A stretch of 9,248 bases of DNA from Candidatus Desantisiibacteriota bacterium (GCA_016209155.1 JACQWU010000027.1:1-9248), one strand, 5' to 3'. Positions 1 to 6,401 are shown, counted from the stretch's first letter. Program-made: numbers and translations. Notes: generated from the letters alone by a model not told the origin.

Positions 1-122
1 AATAAATTAAGACCAATGAATCCTGTAAAATAAATCCAATTTTTACTATGAAAATAAAACAAAAATAAACTAATCAAAATAAAAATTCCGGCAATTAGCC
101 TTAGCCATCTTTCTTGAGACAT
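1..122 (-). CDS. DUF2892 / YgaP-like small inner-membrane protein (3' end beyond window)
   Basis: The reading frame opens with ATG at 122 and stays open to base 1, giving 40 visible codons that begin MSQERWLRLIAG and continue through a hydrophobic stretch to a YFTGFIGLNL motif. This matches my memory of DUF2892 proteins: an N-terminal xxxRWxRLIAG followed by two short membrane hairpin segments and an FxGLNL motif. The missing C-terminal part should be about 25 residues. An SD (GAGGTG, 130-135) lies 7 nt before the ATG, and the gene starts 23 nt after the stop of the barrel pseudogene, so it is probably the last visible cistron of the ArsR-led unit. DUF2892 domains are often fused to or encoded beside rhodaneses, as in E. 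coli YgaP, whose operon partner YgaV is an ArsR-family repressor; that parallel is inference here. Function of the isolated domain is not settled. The family call rests on motif recognition of a partial protein. Confidence 0.8.
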   Translation of the reverse strand, partial: MSQERWLRLIAGIFILISLFLFYFHSKNWIYFTGFIGLNL

Positions 123-145
123 ATTGTATCACCTCTTCTTTTTAT

Positions 146-1379
146 TTAAAAATTATACTTTACTCTCATATAAACATTGTCGTTTTTCTGAAACTGTCCG
201 AATGTTGTATAATTTTTATCTCCTTCTATAAAATTACCTCCTGCTGTTAACATCAGATCATCAGTCATCTTGTATGATATTTCCGGAATCAGCATATAAT
301 CTTTTTCTGTAATTCCATAAAAACCAAACAATGACAGTTTCCATGTTTCATATTTTAAAAATTGTGTCAGCCGCAATGTGACTGTCTGCCTGGTTTCGTG
401 TTCCAGTGGAAATCCTGGAACAGGATTATTTTTGTATTTCTGATAATCACTCATTATTTCACTATAATACTGCGCTCCCAGATGCAAATTTTCATTTATC
501 TGCCGCCCATAACCTAGAAGATATTTATATTTAGAATTATCTATAAACGGATCGCTGCCTTTTTTATCCTCACGGGAATCATAATATCCTGCTTCCACGC
601 TGACAACTCCGCCAAGTGAGTTTATTTGATAGCTTGCTCCATATACATTGAGTTCAGGATAAAAATAAGTCACGTTGGTTGAGTTATATGTCTTTATACC
701 CGGCACATGATAAAATCCTTTGTAAAAATAAAAGGAAATATCTCCTGCTACTGTCTGATGAAAAATCCGTAAACCTGTCTCAATATCTTTTATTTTTTTA
801 TCCGGGTTTTGAGTTGTTTTATTTTTGATATCAGCAAACGGATCAAAAAAAATAAATTTATCTGATAATGGCAGATTATCACTTTTAAATGCCGGCATTA
901 TAACTAATTCCATTGATACAAAATTCGGATATAACGAAATTTTAATAGCTTCCGATATCCTGTCCGGAATAAAACGCATTCCAGTCTTTTGGAAAAATAT
1001 CATTTATAAAAAGTAAATCACCTGTACCCCATGTGATAACCTGTTCTCCAATTCTAATATCATAATTTTTACCTGTTGAATTTATATACATTTCTCTTAA
1101 ATCTATTTTGGTTTCATTAATTGTACCATCGTGTATAAAATCAATCTTAGCTTGAAAATTAGCATCGCTTGTCTGCGAATATGAGTTAATATCAAGACGT
1201 AATTTTTCTTCACTTAAAATTAAATCTCTATCTTTTTCATCACTTTTAGTTCTAAAGGAATATGTTCCAAGTCCGAATCCATGCATATTCATTTCTGATG
1301 CCTGTGTAGAGACGCAAAATTTTGCGTCTCTACTTGAAAATATAAAAAAAATTAAAAGTAAAATTAGTTTTTTTTTCAT
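146..1379 (-). pseudogene. Outer-membrane beta-barrel protein (DUF1302-like), frameshifted
   Basis: Two overlapping frames make one protein. The N-terminal frame (1379-942, 145 aa) has a signal peptide and runs to the conserved block WGTGDLLFINDIFPKDW, then stops shortly after FYSGQD. The C-terminal frame (usable to 146) resumes at SEAIKISLYPNF and ends in a barrel with terminal Phe (VYMRVKYNF). In relatives as I remember them, these blocks are joined by about seven residues (like EYLKxP), which are absent here. A deletion of 3n+2 bases (about 20) near 957-952 would explain both the loss and the frame change. Total length, about 400 codons, fits an intact family member. The start overlaps the upstream stop (ATGA), with AGGAGG at 1388-1393, 8 nt before the ATG. 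A 28-bp palindrome also lies within the signal-peptide codons. It would be the outer-membrane end of the RND/LolA-like route. Sequencing error remains possible. Confidence 0.8.
1306..1333. repeat. 28-bp perfect palindrome, copy 1 (inside the signal-peptide codons)
   Basis: The half-site GTAGAGACGCAAAA is followed directly by its exact reverse complement, with no spacer. It is identical to the copy at 2191-2218. Here it lies in the coding sequence of the barrel pseudogene, read in frame as roughly RDAKFCVS between a hydrophobic signal-peptide core and the mature N-terminus. As RNA it could fold into a long hairpin about 45 nt after the start codon. Very similar GTAGAGACG...CGTCTCTAC palindromes are, as I recall, dispersed in many environmental bacterial and cyanobacterial genomes as small repeats. 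Confidence 0.95.
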
Positions 1380-2170
1380 TCCAGATACCTCCTCTGAGGA
1401 TTTTGCATAAATCTTTCTTCAAATAAATCATCTCCGATTCCAATATTATATTTTATATTGTTATACAACACTTCAGTATAATTGCCTGTTTTTACATCTT
1501 TCATTATTCTTTTCATTATTGTTGGAAATCCGTCAATGTCTTTAATTTCCTCTGCTGTAAAAACTTTTTCAAGCTCATCAGATGAATTGTAATATTCTTC
1601 TTTACGCGGTAAAAATTTTTCCCCATCTATCCATGATAATTTACGTGAAAATTTATCTTCTTCTTTTGGAATGCTTTGAATCACAAAACAATCTATTCCA
1701 TTTAATTTTTCTTTTCTAAGCAATTTATAATTATCAAGTGAAATATCTCTTCCGGATATATCTTCATAAGTAAAATCAGAACCGACAAAACTCGAATGCT
1801 TATCACTTGATGCAATACGTCTTACCATTTTTAATGCAGGAATAAATAGCCAGCGCAGGTCGTCTTTATCCGGTAATTTATGTACCATAAAAGTCATATC
1901 GCGAAAATCCTGCGGTTTTTCAAAATAAATAAAAAATTTTTGTTCTCTGTTTGCAAGATTTTTACGCAGCATAATAAGTTTACGCTGCCTCTCTTTCCCT
2001 TCACGATTAACAAGCCGCATGGATACATTAGCTTTCATATCAGCAGCTTGATAAAAAAAGACTTCCTGCGATTTAACTGCAATTTCATCCGCGGACATTT
2101 CAGCATAAATAGATTTTATGCTGCCAAGCAGTATGATTACCAGCATTAACTTTGTGATATTTTTTTTCAT
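1376..2170 (-). CDS. LolA-like periplasmic protein (outer membrane lipoprotein-sorting family)
   Basis: A 264-aa exported protein. Residues 1-23 form a Sec signal peptide (MKKN start, hydrophobic core, likely cleavage after IYA); no lipobox Cys is present, so it is probably soluble in the periplasm. The family hallmark is at about residues 107-137: RWLFIPALKMVRRIASSDK followed by SFVGSDFTYEDI, which I recognise from the LolA-like proteins annotated 'outer membrane lipoprotein-sorting protein' (PF17131 type). Full length for that family. The LolA fold is a half-barrel that shields acyl chains, so it is expected to carry a lipid or lipid-like cargo from the inner to the outer membrane. It lies between an RND/MMPL transporter and a barrel gene, the usual company for this family. 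SD AAGGAG is 8 nt before ATG 2170, and a palindromic repeat separates it from the transporter. The specific cargo is unknown. Confidence 0.87.
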   Translation of the reverse strand: MKKNITKLMLVIILLGSIKSIYAEMSADEIAVKSQEVFFYQAADMKANVSMRLVNREGKERQRKLIMLRKNLANREQKFFIYFEKPQDFRDMTFMVHKLPDKDDLRWLFIPALKMVRRIASSDKHSSFVGSDFTYEDISGRDISLDNYKLLRKEKLNGIDCFVIQSIPKEEDKFSRKLSWIDGEKFLPRKEEYYNSSDELEKVFTAEEIKDIDGFPTIMKRIMKDVKTGNYTEVLYNNIKYNIGIGDDLFEERFMQNPQRRYLE

Positions 2171-2190
2171 TATTTTTTCTCCTTTTATAT

Positions 2191-2218
2191 GTAGAGACGC
2201 AAAATTTTGCGTCTCTAC
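2191..2218. repeat. 28-bp perfect palindrome, copy 2 (intergenic)
   Basis: Identical to the copy at 1306-1333 (half-site GTAGAGACGCAAAA and its exact reverse complement). It fills half of the 57-bp gap between the RND transporter stop and the LolA-like start. It ends a few bases before the SD of the LolA-like gene, so in the mRNA the hairpin would stand just upstream of that ribosome site. The flanks of the two copies do not match clearly and I see no convincing target-site duplication. Confidence 0.95.
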
Positions 2219-2227
2219 TACAGTATT

Positions 2228-4528
2228 TTATTTCACTACTTCTTTATGAAAAAGCCGGATAAGACCTGGCAGATAAATAATACTCATTGCTGCTGATATA
2301 AGCATAATAACTGCCATAAGTACTCCAACTGTTATATATGGGGTAAGGTCTGCAAACACCATAACAAGAAAACCTAATGCAAAAAGAATGGCATTTAAAA
2401 AAATCCCTTTGCCGGGACGTTCTACTGTCCATATTAAAGCGTCATCCAGCTTTGGAAATTCTCTATAGCGATGTTGAAATCTACCGACAAAGTGAATTGC
2501 AAAATCAATTGCAAGCCCCAGAGACAGAGTTGAAAGCACAGCTACAGGCATATCAAAATCCTTTCCAATCAGACCGACAACACCATAGATTATTAAAATT
2601 GTAAATATGAGAGGCAAAAAGCTTATAACCCCTAACAATAGCGACCGTGTTTGAATAATTAAAAGTATTAGAACCAGTATTAATCCCCATAAAAAACTTT
2701 CCACCATACCCCATAAAACTTCGCTATTCCAGACAAGATTAAAATAAGCAATCCCCGCAGGTTGTATTTTTGCTCCGCCGGGAAGCGGACTTTTTGCTAA
2801 ATATTTATCTGTTCGTTTAATAATATCTTCCATAACTCCTGCATCCCATGTTTTAAGCTGAAGATGAATTATTGCTTTCTGAAATGGATAATCTACTACA
2901 TTATTTAAATCTTTTTGTTTTGCAGACATACTGAATAAAAAGATATATTGCCCTATTTCATCACTCGAATCCGGTATCCGATCATAATTTGGATCATCAT
3001 TATGTAATACCCGATTTATGCGTTTAACATAATCTGCGACAGAGAAAGTTTTTCCTACACGAGGATCTTTTTCCAATTCTTTCTGAAGATTTTCTATTCC
3101 CTTTAGCATCGCCGGATCTTTTATTGAATTTTCAGTTTGCGTCTCAATAACTAAATATGCTGTTGATGTACCGCCCAGATGTTTATTCATAATCCTGTCT
3201 GCTGTCCTGATAGGACTTGAATATTTAAACCAATTAACCATATTGTTATTTACTTTGATTTTATAAAGACCGACCCCCGAAATTATCAATAATATCCCGC
3301 CAAAAGCAGCTATTCCTTTAGCATATTTTATGCAAAATTTTCCTAACTGTGTTAAATACGATTGTGAGGAAACCTCTTTTTGTTCAGGATTTTGAGTGAT
3401 TTTTAAAATGCTGTCTTCTTTAATTAACATTAATATAGCAGGTACTAATGTAAAACTCATTAAAAGTATTACTAAAGTTCCAAATCCAATAAATAATCCA
3501 AATATTTTCACCGGAACTATGGATGCTGTTGCCAAAGAGGCAAATCCTACAGCAGTTGTAATATCGGAATAAAAAACAGGATTCGCAACCACAGCCATTG
3601 TGTCAATAACCGCACTGCGCTTATCGCGAACCTCACGAAATCTAAAAGCAAATTCATTAAAAATATGAATACTATCAGTAGCAATTGCCATTAAAAAAAC
3701 CGGACTCATTGAACTCATAATATGCACCGGAAATTTCATCCCGATTAAAAGCCCCATGCACCATATTATGCTAACCATTGCAACGGACATATTTGCAGCA
3801 ATTAGCGGAACACTGCGAAACATTATCCATATTGCAATGCACATAACAATACCAGCAATTGGAGAAAACAGTCCCATTTGACGAAACATCTCAATGCCGA
3901 ATGTGTCACGCGCTACAGGATCTCCTGCCAGATAATATTCATCATCACCGGCATCCTTCGGGAGAAGTTGTTTGATTTTATCAGCAACTTCCTTGCCATT
4001 AACTGCCGGTTTAATAGGAACATATATTGCTGTAGCAGTTGCATCAGGTGAAATAATGCGATTAACAAACAAAGGATTTTTTATAATAGATTTTTTCAAC
4101 AGTTCCAATTCTTTATCTGTTTCAGGAATACGTTCCAGTACCGGTTTTGCAATAAGAGTATTTTCTTCTGACAAAACATTATCAATAGTGGTAAAACTTA
4201 TAATATCCTGTGAAATAACTCCTGATATCTTTTTAATTTCATTGGTAAATTTTGTAATTCGTGAGAGTGTTTTTTTATTTATTACCCCATTTTTATTCAC
4301 AATCCCCAGTACTATAACATCAGCATTTAATTCAAAATCTTTTTCAACTTTATCATTATTTTTACGTACAGGTGAAGCTTGCGAGAGCATGTGCTTTGGA
4401 TCGGTATCAATAGTAATTTTAGGAAATTGAATTGCAAATAAAATAGTTATAAAAATTGTTAGTAAAATAATTAATTTTGGATGATCTACTGAAAAAATTG
4501 CTAATTTGGTTAACATCTTTATAAACAT
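2228..4528 (-). CDS. RND superfamily transporter, MMPL / HpnN-like
   Basis: A 766-aa inner-membrane protein with the two-fold RND plan. TM1 is at about residues 17-36, a first periplasmic domain at 37-220, TM2-6 at 221-370, TM7 at 403-422, a second periplasmic domain at 423-608 and TM8-12 at 611-757. Each half keeps the acidic TM4 residue of the proton relay: Asp285 in ATDSIHIF and Asp675 in AIDFAIHF; the first half also has the typical TTAVGFASL. Periplasmic loops of about 185 residues, smaller than in AcrB-type pumps, and the LolA-like and barrel neighbours place it with MMPL-type lipid exporters (HpnN-like), using proton-motive force. Cargo is unknown. I chose ATG 4528 (MFIKML) because AAGGAG lies 8 nt upstream; an ATG 30 nt earlier (4558) has no SD of its own. 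The gap to the ArsR gene is 64 nt, so cotranscription is likely. Confidence 0.9.
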   Translation of the reverse strand: MFIKMLTKLAIFSVDHPKLIILLTIFITILFAIQFPKITIDTDPKHMLSQASPVRKNNDKVEKDFELNADVIVLGIVNKNGVINKKTLSRITKFTNEIKKISGVISQDIISFTTIDNVLSEENTLIAKPVLERIPETDKELELLKKSIIKNPLFVNRIISPDATATAIYVPIKPAVNGKEVADKIKQLLPKDAGDDEYYLAGDPVARDTFGIEMFRQMGLFSPIAGIVMCIAIWIMFRSVPLIAANMSVAMVSIIWCMGLLIGMKFPVHIMSSMSPVFLMAIATDSIHIFNEFAFRFREVRDKRSAVIDTMAVVANPVFYSDITTAVGFASLATASIVPVKIFGLFIGFGTLVILLMSFTLVPAILMLIKEDSILKITQNPEQKEVSSQSYLTQLGKFCIKYAKGIAAFGGILLIISGVGLYKIKVNNNMVNWFKYSSPIRTADRIMNKHLGGTSTAYLVIETQTENSIKDPAMLKGIENLQKELEKDPRVGKTFSVADYVKRINRVLHNDDPNYDRIPDSSDEIGQYIFLFSMSAKQKDLNNVVDYPFQKAIIHLQLKTWDAGVMEDIIKRTDKYLAKSPLPGGAKIQPAGIAYFNLVWNSEVLWGMVESFLWGLILVLILLIIQTRSLLLGVISFLPLIFTILIIYGVVGLIGKDFDMPVAVLSTLSLGLAIDFAIHFVGRFQHRYREFPKLDDALIWTVERPGKGIFLNAILFALGFLVMVFADLTPYITVGVLMAVIMLISAAMSIIYLPGLIRLFHKEVVK

Positions 4529-4536
4529 ATAAGTTT

Positions 4537-4542
4537 CTCCTT
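4537..4542 (-). promoter_or_regulatory. Ribosome binding site that sets the RND transporter start
   Basis: AAGGAG on the minus strand, 8 nt before ATG 4528. It falls inside the longer alternative reading that would start at 4558, so the shorter start is preferred. The SD context AAAAGGAGAAA is repeated before the LolA-like gene. Confidence 0.8.
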
Positions 4543-4592
4543 TTATTATGCTATTCATATATTATAATAAATGAATGTTTTGTATCTAAAAA

Positions 4593-4925
4593 TTATTTCT
4601 CATCAAGTTTTTGGGCAAATTCCGCATTCTTGTGAATTTTGGCATATAACATTTCACGAACAATATCAAATGCTTTAAGTATACGTTTATCAGCGAGCGA
4701 GTAATAAATATTAGTTCCATCCCGGCGAGTCTCGACAATCATTTTATCTCGCATTAAACTTAAATGCTGTGAAATATTAGACTGATGAAGTCCTGTTGCT
4801 TTTTCAAGTTCAGTTACACTTTTTTCCCCATCGCGTAAAATATTTAATATTTCCAATCTTTTCGAATTGGTAAAAATCTTACACATCTCAGCATGCATTT
4901 CATAAATTTTTTTATCTATATCCAT
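4593..4925 (-). CDS. ArsR/SmtB-family winged-helix repressor
   Basis: A 110-aa DNA-binding protein. Residues 11-34 carry the ArsR-type helix EMCKIFTNSKRLEILNIL, residues 36-60 the helix-turn-helix (SVTELEKATGLHQSNISQHL) and residues 62-76 the beta wing ending in GTNIYYSL. Members usually bind promoters as dimers and release on metal binding or thiol modification. The classical alpha3 metal motif (CxC) is absent and there is only one Cys (Cys15), so a two-Cys persulfide switch of the SqrR/BigR kind is not evident; the inducer cannot be named. I start at ATG 4925 because AAGGA lies 8 nt before it. The upstream ATG at 4958 has no SD and falls at about the predicted transcription start. First gene of the unit with the RND, LolA-like, barrel and DUF2892 genes. 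Probably autoregulated through the palindrome at 4960-4985. Confidence 0.9.
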   Translation of the reverse strand: MDIDKKIYEMHAEMCKIFTNSKRLEILNILRDGEKSVTELEKATGLHQSNISQHLSLMRDKMIVETRRDGTNIYYSLADKRILKAFDIVREMLYAKIHKNAEFAQKLDEK

Positions 4926-4933
4926 AAAATATT

Positions 4934-4938
4934 TCCTT
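4934..4938 (-). promoter_or_regulatory. Ribosome binding site that sets the ArsR start
   Basis: AAGGA on the minus strand, 8 nt before ATG 4925. The in-frame ATG at 4958 has only A/T-rich promoter sequence before it and no SD, so the shorter protein is preferred. Confidence 0.7.
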
Positions 4939-4959
4939 ATATGACTCTTCTTATCCATT

Positions 4960-4991
4960 AATATATTAGAATATTAGAATATATTTGTCAA
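4960..4991 (-). promoter_or_regulatory. sigma70-type promoter with overlapping candidate ArsR operator
   Basis: On the minus strand, TTGACA (4991-4986) is followed by a 17-bp spacer and TAATAT (4968-4963), so transcription should start near 4956. Bases 4960-4985 form a 26-bp imperfect palindrome: AATATATT at both ends and AATATT in the centre, with 22 of 26 positions symmetric and only the two AG steps breaking symmetry. The palindrome exactly fills the spacer and -10, the position from which a bound ArsR dimer would exclude RNA polymerase. It also contains a direct repeat of ATATTAGA. The promoter strength is seen; binding by the adjacent ArsR is inferred. Confidence 0.75.
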
Positions 4992-5021
4992 GTAAAATTT
5001 TCGTTTATTTTTAGTTTACCG

Positions 5022-5741
5022 TTAAAACCATCTGACAACTCCCAGCCCAATTCCAAAATCAGGAGAATCTTTATTTAATCCTAAAAATGTATTACCTTTT
5101 AAAGAATATTGTTTATTTAAAATTCTAAAAAACCCCATATAAAATGCCAGGGGATTGCTTCCATTAATACTCAGATATTTTCTTCCTTCAAGAGAAGCAT
5201 ATATATTTGTTATTGCAAATATTTTCGAAAGCGTTAATCCATAAGGTAAAATATCATCATAACTTTGTAAAGCCGAATCACCTGTTTTTATAAAACCTGT
5301 TGAAAGAGATAATTTTATTTCTTTTAAACTTTTTTGAAAACTGATAAATGTACCATAATCTCTATTCCCTGTACTAAGTCCTTTATTTTCATTTCCTGTA
5401 GGCAGTTTTAGTGTAATTGCGCTATCAAGTCCAAAGTTATTGTTTTCTTCGGGAATAACTTCAAAATTAACATTTAAGATAGTATCTCCAATATCATTGA
5501 CATTATTCGAACCCGTTGTAAGAGATAAGTATGGAAGTGTTATATTAACATCATAAGTAGATGTAATATATCCTAAAGAGGGACTTTCATAATAAAGATT
5601 GGTGCGAGAGGAAGTTCCAAAATCACCTGTTTTGTAACCTCCCCCCATTTCCAGATAAACATTTCCTTTTTCTAATGCGTAAATATTTGGCAGTAAAAAT
5701 AGTATTGCAAAAATAATTTTTTTTATGAAATTTAAGCGCAT
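5022..5741 (-). CDS. Outer-membrane beta-barrel protein, transporter / MetA-pathway-like family
   Basis: A 239-aa exported protein. Residues 1-22 form a signal peptide, likely cut after IYA. The rest shows alternating beta strands and ends in a Phe-terminated strand (GIGLGVVRWF), the usual signal for barrel insertion. The central block GLDSAITLKLPTGNENKGL followed by STGNRDYG is like the KxPTGxxxKGLGTGxxDYG motif I remember from proteins annotated 'transporter' (PF13557, phenol MetA-like), so this is probably a small outer-membrane pore. Its ATG directly follows the TAA of the Met-rich gene with no spacer, so translation is probably coupled; its own SD is poor. The pair recalls CopB, which joins a Met-rich N-terminal region to a copper-linked barrel, but here the parts are separate genes and the barrel family may differ. 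Substrate unknown. I see no terminator between it and the ArsR promoter. Confidence 0.75.
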   Translation of the reverse strand: MRLNFIKKIIFAILFLLPNIYALEKGNVYLEMGGGYKTGDFGTSSRTNLYYESPSLGYITSTYDVNITLPYLSLTTGSNNVNDIGDTILNVNFEVIPEENNNFGLDSAITLKLPTGNENKGLSTGNRDYGTFISFQKSLKEIKLSLSTGFIKTGDSALQSYDDILPYGLTLSKIFAITNIYASLEGRKYLSINGSNPLAFYMGFFRILNKQYSLKGNTFLGLNKDSPDFGIGLGVVRWF

Positions 5742-6209
5742 TTATTCACTCTTTTTTTCTTGTTCCTGCTTTTTTTCTTTCATCATTTTATCCATTGTTT
5801 CATTCATATTTTTCATTTTATTTTTCATTTTTTCCATATTTTCATGATCCATTTTACCTGTTTTCATCTGTTCCGACATATCATTCATCATTCCGGACAT
5901 ATTTTTCATCATGTCTGCCATTTCTTTTGTTTTATTCGCGTCCATTGACATTCCATGCTCCATGGTGTTTGACATTTTACCCATCATATTATTCATTTGT
6001 TTCATCATATTGGACATATCCTGCATCATTTTATGATCCATCATTTTATCGCTCATCATTTGCGATGATTGATCATGCCCCATTCCTTTATGCATTTTCA
6101 TGTCATCATTTTTTTTTTTTTCTATCATCCCGCCGCCCATTTCCGCAAAAGTCTGTATACTTATAAAACAAAAAATAAAAGATAGTACTATCAAATTTTT
6201 TTTTATCAT
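5742..6209 (-). CDS. Exported methionine-rich helical protein, possible metal binder
   Basis: A 155-aa protein with a Sec signal peptide (residues 1-22, likely cleavage TFA/E). The mature part has 37 Met in 133 residues plus five His, many Lys, Asp, Glu and Asn, and no Cys. From about residue 62 to 143 the Met residues keep one heptad register: positions 62, 69, 76, 83, 97, 104, 111, 125, 132 and 139 on one face position, and 65, 72, 79, 100, 107, 128, 135 and 142 on the next. That predicts long amphipathic helices with a Met stripe. Met/His-rich periplasmic proteins often bind Cu(I) or Ag(I); this is inference, as I recognise no named family. A very strong SD (AAGGAGG, 6218-6224) lies 8 nt before ATG 6209. 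An A13 tract encodes Lys31-Lys33. It abuts the barrel gene. Confidence 0.8.
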   Translation of the reverse strand: MIKKNLIVLSFIFCFISIQTFAEMGGGMIEKKKNDDMKMHKGMGHDQSSQMMSDKMMDHKMMQDMSNMMKQMNNMMGKMSNTMEHGMSMDANKTKEMADMMKNMSGMMNDMSEQMKTGKMDHENMEKMKNKMKNMNETMDKMMKEKKQEQEKKSE

Positions 6210-6295
6210 ATTTTTTCCCTCCTTTAGGAAAATACTTTTTCATGGAATTTTGATGTGAATTAGCTGCATTATAAATTAATGAGTTATTTTAAATG

Positions 6296-6327
6296 ATTTG
6301 TCAAGTTTGCAATCAAACATGACAAAT
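6296..6327. promoter_or_regulatory. 32-bp inverted repeat in the divergent promoter region, candidate operator
   Basis: The arms ATTTGTCAAGTTTG (6296-6309) and CAAACATGACAAAT (6314-6327) are reverse complements at 13 of 14 positions around a CAAT loop. A related 9-mer, ATTTGACAT, follows at 6334-6342 and contains the ABC-F -35 element. The left arm holds a minus-strand TTGACA (6304-6299) facing the Met-rich gene, but no good -10 lies at the standard distance: the best hexamer, TATAAT at 6273-6268, is 25 bp away. No T tract follows, so a terminator is unlikely. The symmetry is seen; the role is inferred. Confidence 0.55.
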
Positions 6328-6335
6328 AAATTAAT

Positions 6336-6364
6336 TTGACATTACACTATACGCCTTCTATAAT
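6336..6364 (+). promoter_or_regulatory. Consensus sigma70-type promoter of the ABC-F gene
   Basis: TTGACA (6336-6341), a 17-bp spacer and TATAAT (6359-6364) match the full consensus. Transcription should start near 6371, giving a leader of about 30 nt. An SD (AAAGGA, 6387-6392) sits about 8-9 nt before ATG 6402. Confidence 0.85.
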
Positions 6365-6401
6365 ACACATTTCTAATTTTATATCAAAAAGGATTAATTA
6401 A

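Noticed and set aside
1306-2218. CRISPR or composite transposon reading of the two palindromes
   Set aside because: There are only two copies, 885 bp apart, with normal genes between them and no transposase, spacer array or terminal duplication.
3136-3145. TTTGCGTCTC, identical to 10 bases of the palindrome half-site
   Set aside because: It lies in ordinary coding sequence of the RND transporter (TQTEN region) without the other arm; a 10-base match can be chance.
3972-4430. Plus-strand 152-codon frame opposite the RND transporter
   Set aside because: The opposite strand encodes a recognisable RND periplasmic domain; this frame has no SD and no family resemblance.
4529-4592. Possible separate promoter for the RND gene (TATAAT-like sequence in the ArsR-RND gap)
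   Set aside because: A TATAAT hexamer is present, but no acceptable -35 lies 16-18 bp upstream; AT-rich gaps give such hexamers by chance.
5760-6166. Plus-strand open frames opposite the Met-rich gene, rich in His, Phe and Ser
   Set aside because: Their composition is the direct complement of ATG-rich codons; no SD, and the minus-strand gene has a signal peptide and a very strong SD.
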